A stretch of DNA of 64,000 nucleotides. Origin: an uncultured Lachnospiraceae bacterium. GTDB lineage: Bacteria; Bacillota; Clostridia; Lachnospirales; Lachnospiraceae. The DNA lies in the NCBI GenBank assembly GCA_949502235.1, contig CATBDC010000005.1, forward strand, positions 1-64,000, in the 5' to 3' direction. The notes beneath the pieces were generated by a model. It was not told the origin of the DNA. It saw nothing but the letters and a program-made list of their open reading frames with translations, and did no database searches. Positions 54,066 to 63,014 of this stretch are shown here, in pieces (within the stretch, counting starts at the first letter, position 1; every line of letters starts with the position of its first letter). The position numbers and the translations under genes were made by a program.

Positions 54066-55568
54066 ATGAGTGAAGAATATGTATTACAGTTACAGCATAT
54101 AAGAAAAGAATACCCAGGTGTTGTTGCGCTTAAGGATGTAACGCTGGAATTAAAGGCAGGCGAGATCCTTGCGCTCATCGGAGAGAACGGGGCGGGGAAA
54201 TCTACATTGATTAAGTGCTGTTCCGGAGCAGTAATCCCGACCTCTGGAAAGATTATTGTAAATGGCAAAGAATTTGACAGCATGACGCCCCAGCTTGCGT
54301 CAGAGAATGGGATCGCGATTATTTATCAGGAATTTAATAATGTAAAGGAATTATCAGCGGCAGAGAACCTGTTCCTGGGACACCCAATCAGGAAAGGTAT
54401 CCTGATTGATAAAAAGGCCATGGAAGAGGAAGCAGCAAAGGCCTTTGAGCAGTTACATATCAAGATTGATCCAAAAACCTTAATGAAGGATCTGACTGTA
54501 GGCTATCAGCAGATGGTAGAGATTGCAAAGGCAATCCAGCAAAACGCCAGAATATTAATTATGGATGAGCCTTCCGCGCCTCTGACCAGCGCGGAGGTAG
54601 AGAGCATGTTCGCAGTTGTAGAGCTTCTAAGGAAGCAGGGGGTTTCCATTATCTATATCTCTCACAGACTGGAGGAGATCTACAGGCTTTCAGACCGGAT
54701 CGTTGTTATCCGTGACGGAGAATATGTGACGACACTGATTACGAAGGACAGCCAGGTAGAGGAGCTGATTCAGCTGATGGTAGGGCGTGAGCTTACCGAG
54801 ACTTATCCGCCCAGAGGAAACTGCATTGATAAGAATGAGGTAATACTGGAGCTTAAAGGACTGACGGGAAATGGCGATAAGAATATAAACCTGAAGCTCC
54901 ATAAGGGAGAGATTCTGGGCCTTGGCGGACTTGTAGGCGCCGGGCGGACAGAGCTGGCGGAGATGATTTTCGGGGCTGTGCCAAAGAAGTCTGGCCAGAT
55001 GTTCTATAAGGGAAAGGAAATTAATCCCCAGAGTCCCAGGGAAGCCATTGATCTTGGCATTGCCCTGGTTCCGGAGGACAGGAAGCGCCATGGGGCTATG
55101 CTTGGCATATCTATTAAGAATAATATTAATATGCCGATTTATGAGAGGGATTCCCATTTCAGCGTGATAGATGAAAAGCTGGAGATGAGCACAGCAGAAA
55201 AATACCAGAAAAATATGGTCATCAAAACGCCGAGCCTTCACCAGCTGATTCGGAATCTAAGCGGCGGAAACCAGCAGAAGGTTATCCTCGGAAGGTGGAT
55301 GGCAGCCCAGTCGGAGCTTATCATCTTTGACGAGCCCACCAGGGGAATCGATATAGGCGCGAAGTATGAAATATATAAATTAATGAATGATCTGGTAGAA
55401 AAGGAAGGAAAGTCAATCCTTATGATTTCTTCAGAGATGGAAGAGCTGATGGGTATGTCTGACAGAATTCTTGTACTGGCAGAAGGCGAAATGACAGGGG
55501 AATTGTCAAAGGAAGAATTCAGCCAGGAAACCATTATGACATATGCATCCGCAGCGGCGAAAGAGTAG
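54066..55568 (+). CDS. CUT2 sugar ABC transporter ATPase (RbsA/MglA-like)
   Basis: A 500-residue double ATPase. First domain Walker A GENGAGKST, signature LTVGYQQMVEIA, Walker B LIMDEPSAPLT; second domain signature LSGGNQQKVILGRW and FDEPTRGIDIGAK, with the degenerate second Walker A (GLVGAGRTEL) usual for the family. It follows the binding protein by eight bases. Confidence 0.94.
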   Translation: MSEEYVLQLQHIRKEYPGVVALKDVTLELKAGEILALIGENGAGKSTLIKCCSGAVIPTSGKIIVNGKEFDSMTPQLASENGIAIIYQEFNNVKELSAAENLFLGHPIRKGILIDKKAMEEEAAKAFEQLHIKIDPKTLMKDLTVGYQQMVEIAKAIQQNARILIMDEPSAPLTSAEVESMFAVVELLRKQGVSIIYISHRLEEIYRLSDRIVVIRDGEYVTTLITKDSQVEELIQLMVGRELTETYPPRGNCIDKNEVILELKGLTGNGDKNINLKLHKGEILGLGGLVGAGRTELAEMIFGAVPKKSGQMFYKGKEINPQSPREAIDLGIALVPEDRKRHGAMLGISIKNNINMPIYERDSHFSVIDEKLEMSTAEKYQKNMVIKTPSLHQLIRNLSGGNQQKVILGRWMAAQSELIIFDEPTRGIDIGAKYEIYKLMNDLVEKEGKSILMISSEMEELMGMSDRILVLAEGEMTGELSKEEFSQETIMTYASAAAKE

Positions 55569-55581
55569 GAGGAGTGGAAAG

Positions 55582-56532
55582 ATGAAAGAAAATAAAGTTA
55601 TAAATTTTATTAAAGGCCAGGCAATCTGGGTTGTAGTTATCGTTCTTGTTTTAGCATTTACAATTGCAAATCCAAGATTTATTTATCCTGCCAACCTGTT
55701 AATTATGTTAAGACAGGTAGCTGTATGGGGGATTGCGTCCGTTGGTATGACATTTGTAATTCTGTTAGGCGACATTGACTTGTCTACGGGTTCAATTATA
55801 ACATTTGTAAATGTAATGTGTTCCTATTTGATGGTAAATATGGGAGTTCCTATGGGGCTTGCAATAATCATTGCCCTGGCAGCATCTACAGCCATTGGAC
55901 TTTTAAATGGCTTTATGGTATCCACAATCGGCATCCCGGCACTCATTGCTACCTTTGCCACACAGACTGCATTTTCAGGAATTGCCCTGATTCTTTGTAA
56001 CGGGCAGCCTATTAATGGATTTACAGAAACCTTTAAGGTATTCGGACAGGGCAAAATAGGACCTGTGCCTGTGCCGGTAATCATCATGGCTCTTTGCTTC
56101 GCATTGGGAGCGTTTATTCTGGATAAAACCTATTTTGGACGTTATTTCTATGCTGTAGGCGGCAACATTGAGGCGGCAAGGCTTTCCGGTATCCGTACTG
56201 GAAGGGTAAAATATCTGGTATTTGCGTTGTCCGGCTTCTTTGCGGGACTTGCAGGACTGGTGCTCCTGTCACGTACCAACTCTGGTATGGGCAATGCCGG
56301 ACTTGGATATGAGTTTAAGGTTATCACCTGCGTGGTTCTGGGCGGTGTATCCGTATCCGGCGGATACGGAAGAATCTCCGGAGTAGTGGCAGGAACATTT
56401 ATTATCGGTGCACTGCAGAATGGTATGGTACTCATGAACCTTAATACATGGATTCAGGATATTGTACTTGGAATCGTACTTGTGCTTGCCGTAGGCTTTG
56501 ACTGCTACCAGAAGAAAAAACGGGCAAACTAG
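55582..56532 (+). CDS. CUT2 sugar ABC transporter permease (RbsC-like)
   Basis: A 316-residue permease with eight to ten membrane helices; AVWGIASVGMTFVILLGDIDLSTGS and GGNIEAARLSGIRTGRVK are the family signatures. The start is MKENKV behind AGGAGGAG; the ORF track's 13 extra residues overlap the ATPase gene and are not real. Confidence 0.93.
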   Translation: MKENKVINFIKGQAIWVVVIVLVLAFTIANPRFIYPANLLIMLRQVAVWGIASVGMTFVILLGDIDLSTGSIITFVNVMCSYLMVNMGVPMGLAIIIALAASTAIGLLNGFMVSTIGIPALIATFATQTAFSGIALILCNGQPINGFTETFKVFGQGKIGPVPVPVIIMALCFALGAFILDKTYFGRYFYAVGGNIEAARLSGIRTGRVKYLVFALSGFFAGLAGLVLLSRTNSGMGNAGLGYEFKVITCVVLGGVSVSGGYGRISGVVAGTFIIGALQNGMVLMNLNTWIQDIVLGIVLVLAVGFDCYQKKKRAN

Positions 56533-56628
56533 TGCTTTGGCAGATAAAATATGATAGAATATTCTACAGCGTAAAAGTGCGGAATCGTTACATGTAAAAA
56601 GGGTAAATAAGAATTAGGAGACAAAATA

Positions 56629-58239
56629 ATGGAACTGACATGGAGTGGTATAGAAAAGAAAGAGGAGTGGGAAAAAGCAGGTATCATGCTTCCAGGGTAT
56701 GATACAAAGGCCGTCACGCAGGAAACAAAAGAAGCGCCCGAATGGGTACATTTTGGAATCGGTAATATTTTCCGCATTTTTCTGGGAGGGATTGCAGACA
56801 CTCTGCTGGAACAAAAGGAGATGGACAAAGGGATCACCTGTGTGGAAACATTTGACACAGACGTGGTGGACCAGATTTATGCCCCATATGATAACCTGGT
56901 TTTAAGTGTGATTCTTCATGGAGACGGAAGACAGGATAGAAAGGTGCTTGGCTCACTTACGGAGGCTTTGAAAGCGCAGCATGAGGATCAGACGGCATGG
57001 GAGAGATTAAAAGAGATTTTTCGCGCCGAAAGCCTTCAGATGGTTTCTTTTACTATTACAGAAAAAGGATACGCCCTGAAAAATGCAGACGATACATTTT
57101 TCCCCTTTGTGGAGAAGGATATTGAAAACGGGCCTGAAAAAGCAGCCTGCGCTATGGCGGTTGTGGCGGCTATGCTTTTAGAGCGTTATAAGAACGGCGG
57201 GGCGCCCCTTGCCCTGGTATCTATGGACAATTGTTCCAGGAACGGAGAGAAATTAAGAGAATCGGTTCTTATGATGGCGGATGAGTGGAAGAAGCGTGGA
57301 TTTGTAGATGATGATTTTATTTCTTATATAAGTGATGAGACGAGAATCTCCTTCCCGTGGACCATGATCGACAAGATTACTCCAAGGCCGGCGGAAAAGA
57401 TTGCAGAGGAGCTTGAGGCGGCAGGAGTGAAGAATATGCAGCCTGTGACCACTTCAAAAAGAACCTATATTGCTCCCTTTGTCAACGCAGAGGCTCCCCA
57501 GTATCTGGTGATTGAGGATAATTTTCCAAATGGCCGCCCGCCCCTTGAAAAGGCAGGGGTCTATATGACGGACAGGGAGACAGTAAACAAGTCTGAGAGA
57601 ATGAAGGTGACCGTGTGCCTGAATCCTATTCATACAGCCCTCGGCCCTTATGGATGCCTGCTGGGATATAATCTGTTTTCAGATGAGATGAAGGATCCGG
57701 ATATGCTGAAGCTTGCAGAAACCGTAGGCTATGGGGAAGGCATGGAGGTAGTTCCGGATCCGGGAATTATCTCTCCCAAAGCATTTTTGGATGAGTGTAT
57801 CAAGGAAAGATTCCCGAATCCGTATCTCGGCGATACCTGCCTGCGTCTCTGCACGGACGCTTCCCAGGGGCTGGGCGTGCGTTTTGGAGTGACAGTAAAG
57901 TCTTACGTGGAAAAATACGGGGATGCGAAGAAATTAACAGGAATCCCGTTAGCCATTGCCGGATGGCTCCGCTATCTGCTGGGCGTGGATGATAAGGGTG
58001 CCTCCTATGAGCTGGCTCCGGATCCTATGGCAGAGGAAATGCAGAAGCAGCTTTCCACCATTGTGATAGGAGAGCCGTCAAGCCTCACAGAGCAGCTAAA
58101 ATGGATCCTTTCCAATGAAAATGTATTTTTCATCAACCTTTATGAGGCCGGAATCGGTACTTTGATTGAAGAGATTTTCAGGGAAGAAATCAAGGGCTTC
58201 GGGGCAGTGAGAGAAACGGTTCAGAAATATCTTGGGTAA
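56629..58239 (+). CDS. Mannitol dehydrogenase/fructuronate reductase family protein
   Basis: A 536-residue polyol-specific long-chain dehydrogenase: N-terminal Rossmann part (EWVHFGIGNIFRIFLGG) and C-terminal part with MKVTVCLNPIHTALGP, the catalytic Lys-Asn-His region. In classical members the spacing is K-x4-N-x2-H; here the nearest lysine gives K-x5-N, one residue more. Substrate could be mannitol, fructuronate or another hexitol/ketose. It is the last gene of the operon, 96 bases after the permease, with AGGAGA at the start. Confidence 0.85.
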   Translation: MELTWSGIEKKEEWEKAGIMLPGYDTKAVTQETKEAPEWVHFGIGNIFRIFLGGIADTLLEQKEMDKGITCVETFDTDVVDQIYAPYDNLVLSVILHGDGRQDRKVLGSLTEALKAQHEDQTAWERLKEIFRAESLQMVSFTITEKGYALKNADDTFFPFVEKDIENGPEKAACAMAVVAAMLLERYKNGGAPLALVSMDNCSRNGEKLRESVLMMADEWKKRGFVDDDFISYISDETRISFPWTMIDKITPRPAEKIAEELEAAGVKNMQPVTTSKRTYIAPFVNAEAPQYLVIEDNFPNGRPPLEKAGVYMTDRETVNKSERMKVTVCLNPIHTALGPYGCLLGYNLFSDEMKDPDMLKLAETVGYGEGMEVVPDPGIISPKAFLDECIKERFPNPYLGDTCLRLCTDASQGLGVRFGVTVKSYVEKYGDAKKLTGIPLAIAGWLRYLLGVDDKGASYELAPDPMAEEMQKQLSTIVIGEPSSLTEQLKWILSNENVFFINLYEAGIGTLIEEIFREEIKGFGAVRETVQKYLG

Positions 58240-58273
58240 GCGCAAAATGTGTATTGAATAGAAATAAGCGAAA

Positions 58274-58303
58274 GGGGGCTGTCTCTTCAGCCCCTGATTT
58301 TAG
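58274..58303. terminator. Terminator shared by convergent transcripts
   Basis: GGGGCTG pairs with CAGCCCC around TCTCTT, followed by TGATTTTA. On the minus strand the hairpin lies just after the stop of the 58300 gene. Confidence 0.65.
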
Positions 58304-58779
58304 ATAGGATCAATTTTAATATCAGGATTATATTTTTTTATTTCATCAAAAAATCCCTTCTTATCAACTAAAGCTATCATGACTTCAGATTTGCCTTTGC
58401 ATTTTATTTCAATTCTGTCGAGGGATGCGGCCAAAGAAGACGTAGGATTATGTGTTGTTAAAAGCGCGGTAATATCATTATATGGAATTTGTTTTTTCAT
58501 CAGACCAAATACAATGAGCAGTGATTCGCTTTGCAGCTCTGCAAAATTATGAAATACAATGGGAATACAGAATATTTCTACAGCAGCAAATGACAGTAAG
58601 GTAATTATCAATGCAGTGATATTCGGGTCGGTAAATGCACTGACAATGAGCATGGGTAAAAGCAGCGCGGCTGTGCCTAAAATTATCCCATAGAACCACC
58701 AGGCCACCTTTCCCTTAAACTTCACAGGATTCGCTCTGTCCTTTTCCCGATATTTAAAATCATTTCTATCATGTTTCAT
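58300..58779 (-). CDS. Membrane protein with bacterial PH domain (DUF1200/SunI-like)
   Basis: A 159-residue protein with two membrane helices (residues 28-75) and a C-terminal PH-like domain (IPYNDITALLTTHNPTSSLAASLDRIEIKCKGKSEVMI style), the family that includes the sublancin immunity protein SunI. Immunity is not implied without a bacteriocin gene, and none is seen. Start and stop share one base with the kinase-like gene upstream. Confidence 0.78.
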   Translation of the reverse strand: MKHDRNDFKYREKDRANPVKFKGKVAWWFYGIILGTAALLLPMLIVSAFTDPNITALIITLLSFAAVEIFCIPIVFHNFAELQSESLLIVFGLMKKQIPYNDITALLTTHNPTSSLAASLDRIEIKCKGKSEVMIALVDKKGFFDEIKKYNPDIKIDPI

Positions 58780-59291
58780 TAAACTGTCCTTTCTGTGATG
58801 CCGGATATAGATTTCAAGTAATCATCAGTTTCCTTTCGTGTCCTGAAAATAACAATATCCTTCTCTTCCTGGTATTTTTTCAGAAGTTCATATATCTGCG
58901 GCAATTGTTTCCGGGGAAAATCAATAATCCATTGCCTGAACTCTTCATCAAATTCAGATTCAATCCAGGGCAGATCCTCCCGTTTTTTTCCGATACGGGA
59001 TTTTGCGCCTGAAAGGCAGACATCCAACGGAAAATCTAACAAAAAGACCGTATCACATTCTTTTAGCCGTACTTCAAGGGTGCGCTGGTAATTCCCGTCA
59101 ATAATCCATGCATCCTTTCGGATGATTTCATGAAGCTTTGCGTCAAAGGCTTCTCTGGAAATATTAGTTCCATCCGGTTTATGCCATATCATATCCAGAT
59201 AATACACAGGAATCCCTGTCTCACTGCTTAATTTTCGTGCAAATGTACTTTTTCCGGAGCCGGGGCTTCCGATAATGATTATTTTTTGCAT
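58779..59291 (-). CDS. P-loop adenylate-kinase-like (FlaR/topology-modulation) protein
   Basis: A 170-residue small nucleotide-binding protein: Walker A IIGSPGSGKSTFARKL, WIIDGNYQRTLEVRLKECDTVFLLDFP, typical of the AAA_17/FlaR-like group often labelled DNA topology modulation protein. True role unknown. Coupled to the PH-domain gene. Confidence 0.83.
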   Translation of the reverse strand: MQKIIIIGSPGSGKSTFARKLSSETGIPVYYLDMIWHKPDGTNISREAFDAKLHEIIRKDAWIIDGNYQRTLEVRLKECDTVFLLDFPLDVCLSGAKSRIGKKREDLPWIESEFDEEFRQWIIDFPRKQLPQIYELLKKYQEEKDIVIFRTRKETDDYLKSISGITERTV

Positions 59292-59363
59292 GCTATCTCC
59301 TTTAACTCTAATAGTATACTACAAAATATAAGCTTTTTGTCAATGACCTTTTGGAGGTATTTG

Positions 59364-59421
59364 TTGACATTTCTATTGCATAGTATATAATAGACTCATA
59401 AGAAACTAACTTATGAGTCTA
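59364..59421 (+). promoter_or_regulatory. Strong promoter overlapping a 12-bp dyad
   Basis: TTGACA (59364-59369), 16 bases, TATAAT (59386-59391). TAGACTCATAAG at 59391-59402 pairs with CTTATGAGTCTA at 59410-59421, then six T. The predicted start (near 59398) falls inside the left arm, so this promoter's own RNA cannot form the full hairpin; the dyad is either an operator or a terminator against readthrough. Confidence 0.65.
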
Positions 59422-59462
59422 TTTTTTGTGAGACAGGAAACTATATTCTGAAGGAGACATTC

Positions 59463-60857
59463 ATGTTTTATTGCCGTGAGGAAGAATTGCGAATCATGAA
59501 CCGGCGGTATGATAAAGGCCGGTTTGAATGTATTATTATATATGGAAGAAGGCGTGTGGGCAAAACGGCCTTGATTAATGAATTCTGTAAGGGAAAGAAG
59601 ACCATATATTTTTCCGCACTTAACGCATCGTCACAGGAGAATCTGGAAGAGTTGTCCAAGGCCGTTTATCTCTGTAAGGCTCCGGAAGGATTTCATGCCC
59701 CGGTCTATGGAAGCTATGCGGATGTACTGGATGTCATTACTGAGATGGCAAAAAAAGAGAGGCTTATATTTGTGATTGATGAATACCCTTATCTCGCAAA
59801 AGCTGAAAAGAGTATTTCCTCCCGTCTGCAGCATATGATTGATCATGTGTGGCAGAATACAGGGATGTATCTGATCCTGTGCGGTTCATCTATGAGCTTT
59901 ATGGAATATCAGGTGCTTGGGTATGAGAGCCCCTTATATGGAAGGCGTACTGCCCAGTTTAAAATACAGGCGCTGACCTACAGGGAAATTACGGCCTTTT
60001 ATCCGGAACTGGCTCCAGAGGATCAGGCGCTTTTATATGGCGTGACGGGAGGGATCCCCCATTATATGAATAAACTGGAGGCGGAAAGCGGTCTGGATGA
60101 AGCATTGATTGAAAATCTTTTTCAGCCCTCCGGATATTTGTTCGAAGAGCCGGAAAATCTTCTGAAGCAGGAGCTTAGGGAGCCGGCGATCTATAATTCT
60201 GTGATTTCCGCAATTGCAGGAGGGGCGTCCCGTGCCAATGAGATTTCAACAAAGGTAGGACTTGAGTCTGGCATCTGTGCAAAATATCTGCGTGTCCTGC
60301 TGGAATTAGGGATTCTAAAAAAAGAAACACCGGTTACAGAAAAGCCGGGAAAGAAAACAATTTACGTAATTGATGATAATTTTTTCCGCTTTTGGTACAG
60401 ATTTGTACAAAGAAATATGTCTGCCATAAATGCAGGGCGTATCCGGCAGATTTATGAGCCTGCAATTAAGAGATTTTATTCTGATTATATGGGGCTGGTT
60501 TTTGAAAAGATGTGCCGGGAGTATCTGCTTAGATATGCTAGGGAGCTGCCGATTCTGCTAAGTGACGTAGGACAGTGGTGGGGGACGGACAGAAGGACGA
60601 GAACGGAGATACAGATTGATATTGTGGGAACACCTGCGGAGGGCGGGGGTTATCTGATTGGATCCTGCAAATATAAAAATGAAAGGATTGGTACGGATGA
60701 ACTTGACTTGCTTCGGCGGTATGCAGAGGTCTTCCGGAAGGATGGAAAATTTTATTATTACATTTTTTCCAAGGGAGGCTTTACACAGCCGCTTATAGAC
60801 CTTTCTAAGCAAGGGGAGGTTACACTTTTAACATTAGAAGATATCTATCAGGCATAA
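59463..60857 (+). CDS. AAA ATPase with DUF234 nuclease-like domain
   Basis: A 464-residue protein of the COG1672 type: Walker A IIYGRRRVGKTALINEF, Walker B LIFVIDEYPYLA, sensor CGSSMSFME, winged helix (ANEISTKVGLESGICAKYLRVLLELGIL), then DUF234 with a PD-(D/E)XK-like EIQIDIVG..CKYK. Such genes are scattered in gut anaerobe genomes next to islands; function unproven. It precedes Wadjet but is separated by a composite repeat. Confidence 0.88.
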   Translation: MFYCREEELRIMNRRYDKGRFECIIIYGRRRVGKTALINEFCKGKKTIYFSALNASSQENLEELSKAVYLCKAPEGFHAPVYGSYADVLDVITEMAKKERLIFVIDEYPYLAKAEKSISSRLQHMIDHVWQNTGMYLILCGSSMSFMEYQVLGYESPLYGRRTAQFKIQALTYREITAFYPELAPEDQALLYGVTGGIPHYMNKLEAESGLDEALIENLFQPSGYLFEEPENLLKQELREPAIYNSVISAIAGGASRANEISTKVGLESGICAKYLRVLLELGILKKETPVTEKPGKKTIYVIDDNFFRFWYRFVQRNMSAINAGRIRQIYEPAIKRFYSDYMGLVFEKMCREYLLRYARELPILLSDVGQWWGTDRRTRTEIQIDIVGTPAEGGGYLIGSCKYKNERIGTDELDLLRRYAEVFRKDGKFYYYIFSKGGFTQPLIDLSKQGEVTLLTLEDIYQA

Positions 60858-60865
60858 AAGGAGAA

Positions 60866-60996
60866 GTTACTGTTCATTCCATTCACAGTAACCTTTGCAA
60901 ATCCATTTAAAATTCGCTTCGCGAATAGGATTTGCTCACTCCTGAATCACTTTCTTACAGTCTGCGCAGTAAATGCGCAGACCTGTGAACAATAAC
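60866..60996. repeat. Composite family A repeat, copy 3
   Basis: Same orientation as copy 2, nearly identical to copy 1 inverted. It contains GTCTGCGCA-gtaaa-TGCGCAGAC and GCAAATCC..GGATTTGC. It ends directly at the AAGGAG of jetA, so the defence operon has the repeat as its immediate leader. Confidence 0.9.
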
Positions 60997-61011
60997 AAGG
61001 AGAATACCAAC

Positions 61012-62373
61012 ATGCAGCTGCGCCATGAAATTCCGGCTCCTTTCTGGACTTTGTTCCGCTCGGTGAACCGGGACGCCTATATAGAAGCATTGCTTACAAT
61101 TAATGAAGAATACCAGTACAGCAACTATTTCCTGACAAGGGAGATGTGCATCCAGGTACTGGCTGATCTGAATATAAAAAAACAGATTGAGTTAAAGCGG
61201 GAGGAGAATGAGACAGATTTTGACATGCTGGAAACCCCTTCGTCGCGTATGCTAAGGCTGCTTCTTAAGATGGGATGGCTGAAAGCAGTGGAGGATTATA
61301 ATACCCTTGTGACAAATATTGTCATTCCTGATTATGCCGCAATTTTTATTGATGCCTTTGAGAAGCTAAGTTTAGAGGATGTGGAGGAGACGGAAATCTA
61401 TATTCAGAATGTCTACGCCACACTTTTTTCATTTAAAAACGATCCGAGAGTGAATCTTGGGATGCTTCGCACGGCTCTTGTGAATACAAGGAAGCTTAAT
61501 AAGGCGCTGCAGGATATGCTTCATAACATGGACAAGTTTTTCGGAAGGCTTCTTGCCCAAAAGACCTACGGAGAGCTTTTAAAAGAGCATCTGGAAGGGT
61601 ATGTGGAAGAGATTGTAAGAAAAAAATACCATATCCTTAAGACATCAGATAATTTTTACATTTATAAAACAGATATAAAAAAGGTCTTGCGTGAAATGCG
61701 AGAGGATGAGGAATGGATTTATATGGTCCGGGAACGCTCCCGGATGATGGGGGATACGAAGGAGGACGTGCTGGAGCTTCTGGATTTGATTGAAAGAGGC
61801 TTTGACGATATTGAGCACCGTATTTCCAATATGGATAAAGAGCATACGAAGTATGTCCGCGCAACGGTAACAAGAATGAATTATCTCTTAAGCGGCGAGA
61901 CGGATACAAAGGGACTTGTTGTAAAACTTCTGAATCAGATCTCGAAAAGTGAGGACAAGGAGGACAAGATACGGGCAGTAGGTGCAAGGATGAATCTGTC
62001 TTATCTTGAAATTCTGTCTGAGAAATCCCTCTATAAACGGAGGAAAGGGAGAAAGGATTTCATCAGCCAGATGGCAGAGGACGAGACGGAAGCAGATTTA
62101 AACCGGGAGGACGTCTTAAGGCTTAACCGGATACAGAGCCGCTTTGGCAGGAAACAGATTGAGGAATTTATCGAGAGCCATATGGAGGGAGAGGTGATGG
62201 ATGCCTCTAAGCTTTCCCTTGACGGAGCGGAAGATTTTGAAAAGCTGATTCTTGCCTATGATTACAGCACAAAGACGAGAAGCAAATATACCGTGATTTC
62301 AGAGGAGGCGGAGATGGTGGAGAGGAATGGATACCGTTATCCGGCGCTTAAGTTTGTAAGGAGGACGTTATGA
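61012..62373 (+). CDS. jetA: Wadjet JetA (kleisin-like, DUF5716 family)
   Basis: A 453-residue protein, first subunit of a Wadjet SMC-like plasmid-defence complex. Start MQLRHEIPAPFWTLFRSVN follows AAGGAG; the ORF track start at 60973 is inside the repeat. The body is helical, with winged-helix-like N-terminal region and a C-terminal YRYPALKFVRRTL. By analogy with MukF it bridges the SMC heads. Family call by remembered similarity to the clostridial JetA group (probably type III). Overlaps jetB by four bases (ATGA). Confidence 0.82.
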   Translation: MQLRHEIPAPFWTLFRSVNRDAYIEALLTINEEYQYSNYFLTREMCIQVLADLNIKKQIELKREENETDFDMLETPSSRMLRLLLKMGWLKAVEDYNTLVTNIVIPDYAAIFIDAFEKLSLEDVEETEIYIQNVYATLFSFKNDPRVNLGMLRTALVNTRKLNKALQDMLHNMDKFFGRLLAQKTYGELLKEHLEGYVEEIVRKKYHILKTSDNFYIYKTDIKKVLREMREDEEWIYMVRERSRMMGDTKEDVLELLDLIERGFDDIEHRISNMDKEHTKYVRATVTRMNYLLSGETDTKGLVVKLLNQISKSEDKEDKIRAVGARMNLSYLEILSEKSLYKRRKGRKDFISQMAEDETEADLNREDVLRLNRIQSRFGRKQIEEFIESHMEGEVMDASKLSLDGAEDFEKLILAYDYSTKTRSKYTVISEEAEMVERNGYRYPALKFVRRTL

Positions 62374-63014
62374 ACGGATATTATAAGGAGCTTACCCAGG
62401 AGGAGCAGGAGGCTCTGGCCGGTGTGATTCAGCTTCTGTACCGCCAGACCTTTCTTCTGGAGCGGAAATACGAGAAACGCTCCGGACGGTTTCAATATAC
62501 GAAGGAATACCGCGTGTGCAGCAGGCACATGGAGTTTTTAAAGGAATACTTTGCGGTAGCAGGAATTATCTTAAAGGAAAATGTCCATATGGGAGTCATC
62601 TACATACAGGGAGAGACGCTGTGGGGAGAGAAGCTTCCAAGGCTTGCCACCATTTACCTGCTGATATTAAAGCTTATTTATGATGAGCAGATGGCCCAGG
62701 CGTCAACAAGTGTGCAGGTGGTAACTACGCTGGGGGCCATAAGCGGCAAGGCGGGAGACTTCCGCGTGTTGTCCGGGATTCCCTCACCCACGGAATTAAG
62801 GCGTACCATCTCGCTTCTTAGAAAATATCAAATCGTTGAGCCTTTGGACGTGCTGGAAGAATTGGGGGAGCATACGAGGCTTGTCATTTACCCCACTGTC
62901 CATGCAGTACTTTTGGGAGATGATATTAAGAAACTGTTGGAAACATTCAGCGAGGAGGAAGACATTGGAGAAGAAGCAGGCCTTCCGGGCACTTTCGAAG
63001 ATATGCCTGAATAA
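62370..63014 (+). CDS. jetB: Wadjet JetB (MukE-like)
   Basis: A 214-residue protein: LTQEEQEALAGVIQLLYRQTFLLE, then winged-helix segments (KLPRLATIYLLILKLIYDEQM, PTELRRTISLLRKYQIVEPLD) as in DUF4194/DUF6063 MukE-like subunits. Coupled to jetA by an ATGA overlap and to jetC by a 50-base overlap. Acidic C-terminal tail is encoded in the overlap. Confidence 0.85.
   Translation: MNGYYKELTQEEQEALAGVIQLLYRQTFLLERKYEKRSGRFQYTKEYRVCSRHMEFLKEYFAVAGIILKENVHMGVIYIQGETLWGEKLPRLATIYLLILKLIYDEQMAQASTSVQVVTTLGAISGKAGDFRVLSGIPSPTELRRTISLLRKYQIVEPLDVLEELGEHTRLVIYPTVHAVLLGDDIKKLLETFSEEEDIGEEAGLPGTFEDMPE

Noticed and set aside
58300-59291. PH-domain and P-loop gene pair as a bacteriocin immunity module
   Set aside because: SunI similarity is only at fold level and no bacteriocin or processing gene lies nearby.
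59391-59427. Hairpin as an attenuator of the AAA/DUF234 gene
   Set aside because: The likely transcription start is inside the left arm, so its own transcript cannot form it.
60973-61011. N-terminal extension of JetA given by the ORF track (MRRPVNNNKENTN)
   Set aside because: It is encoded by the dispersed composite repeat; AAGGAG fits the start at 61012.
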